A DNA stretch of 33,525 nt from Rhizobacter sp. (GTDB lineage Bacteria > Pseudomonadota > Gammaproteobacteria > Burkholderiales > Burkholderiaceae_C). The DNA is taken from positions 39,318 through 72,842 of the forward strand of contig JAGNWJ010000005.1 in the NCBI GenBank assembly GCA_017986065.1. The letters are read 5' to 3'. Position 1 is the first letter of the stretch; every line of letters begins with the position of its first letter. Shown here piece by piece: positions 33,480 to 33,525 of this stretch. The translations under genes were made by a program, and so were the position numbers. Below the pieces are notes generated by a model. That model worked only from the letters and a program-made list of their open reading frames with translations, was not told where the DNA came from and ran no database searches.

Positions 33480-33525
33480 ATGAATTTCACCGCCAGCCGT
33501 GTTTGTTTCGGTTTCTTGTGCAGCT
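33480..33525 (+). CDS. Start of an unidentified CDS (cut by the window end)
   Basis: ATG 33480 has a strong AGGAG Shine-Dalgarno with 6-nt spacing, and the frame is open to the window end. Only 15 codons are visible (MNFTASRVCFGFLCS). A single Arg followed by a hydrophobic stretch would fit the beginning of a signal peptide, but too little is present to assign a family. The leader upstream carries two structured elements. The gene is downstream of the CAT-anticodon tRNA, in the place where hemH often follows hrcA, but these residues do not obviously match ferrochelatase. Confidence 0.5.
   Translation, partial: MNFTASRVCFGFLCS

Overview
The window looks like chromosomal DNA of a betaproteobacterium, order Burkholderiales. 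The Rubrivivax/Leptothrix/Comamonadaceae side of the order is the best guess; I cannot name a genus from sequence alone. The signs are uniformly high GC with strongly GC-biased third codon positions, a PHA-granule-associated protein, the ABC transporter-ibaG-murA-his block, a short-form HisG, the rplY-prs-tRNA-Gln-ispE-lolB block, and nadK divergent from hrcA. I see no insertion sequence, phage gene, CRISPR array or stretch of foreign base composition. Almost all of the window is densely packed core genome.

Layout. (1) Positions 1-5976 are the most accessory-looking part. Two minus-strand peptidases or amidohydrolases (an M14/DUF2817 zinc peptidase cut by the window edge, and an M20 amidohydrolase) stand divergent to a molybdopterin oxidoreductase. 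That gene overlaps a predicted aminopeptidase lipoprotein with a TTG start, followed by a small PHA-system protein. (2) Positions 5979-8918 hold a TetR-type regulator divergent from a two-gene ABC-2 exporter, then the BolA-type gene ibaG. (3) Positions 8998-16309 hold murA followed by hisG-hisD-hisC-hisB-hisH-hisA-hisF, tightly packed with several ATGA overlaps. (4) hisF overlaps rsmD, followed by coaD and a YfhL-type ferredoxin. (5) Positions 17885-24229 are a long minus-strand block, read from high to low coordinates: a TPR protein, lolB, ispE, tRNA-Gln, prs, rplY, an intrinsic terminator, pth and a small secreted protein. (6) Positions 24323-28472 hold mutM, a dynamin-like GTPase and mutY on the plus strand. 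(7) Positions 28497-32155 hold nadK-recN-rapZ on the minus strand. hrcA diverges from nadK and is followed by a tRNA with a CAT anticodon and the first codons of a further gene.

How the genes work together. The central cluster makes histidine from PRPP, and prs, which makes PRPP, lies about 4 kb from its end; hisZ, hisI and hisE are not here. murA (peptidoglycan), lolB (lipoprotein insertion) and the ABC exporter serve the envelope. mutM and mutY are two arms of the GO system against 8-oxoguanine, and recN acts in double-strand-break repair. rsmD, pth, rplY and two tRNAs serve translation.

No gene cluster looks like a wholly new system. The points most worth a second look are: (a) the uncharacterised dynamin-like GTPase between mutM and mutY; (b) a recurrent pattern in which genes at the head of transcription units carry a -10-like hexamer 5-11 nt before the start codon and no Shine-Dalgarno, suggesting leaderless mRNAs; (c) a structured leader before the last, truncated gene; (d) a possible 24-codon ORF coupled to hisH; (e) the hisF/rsmD junction, which replaces the usual hisI-hisE continuation.
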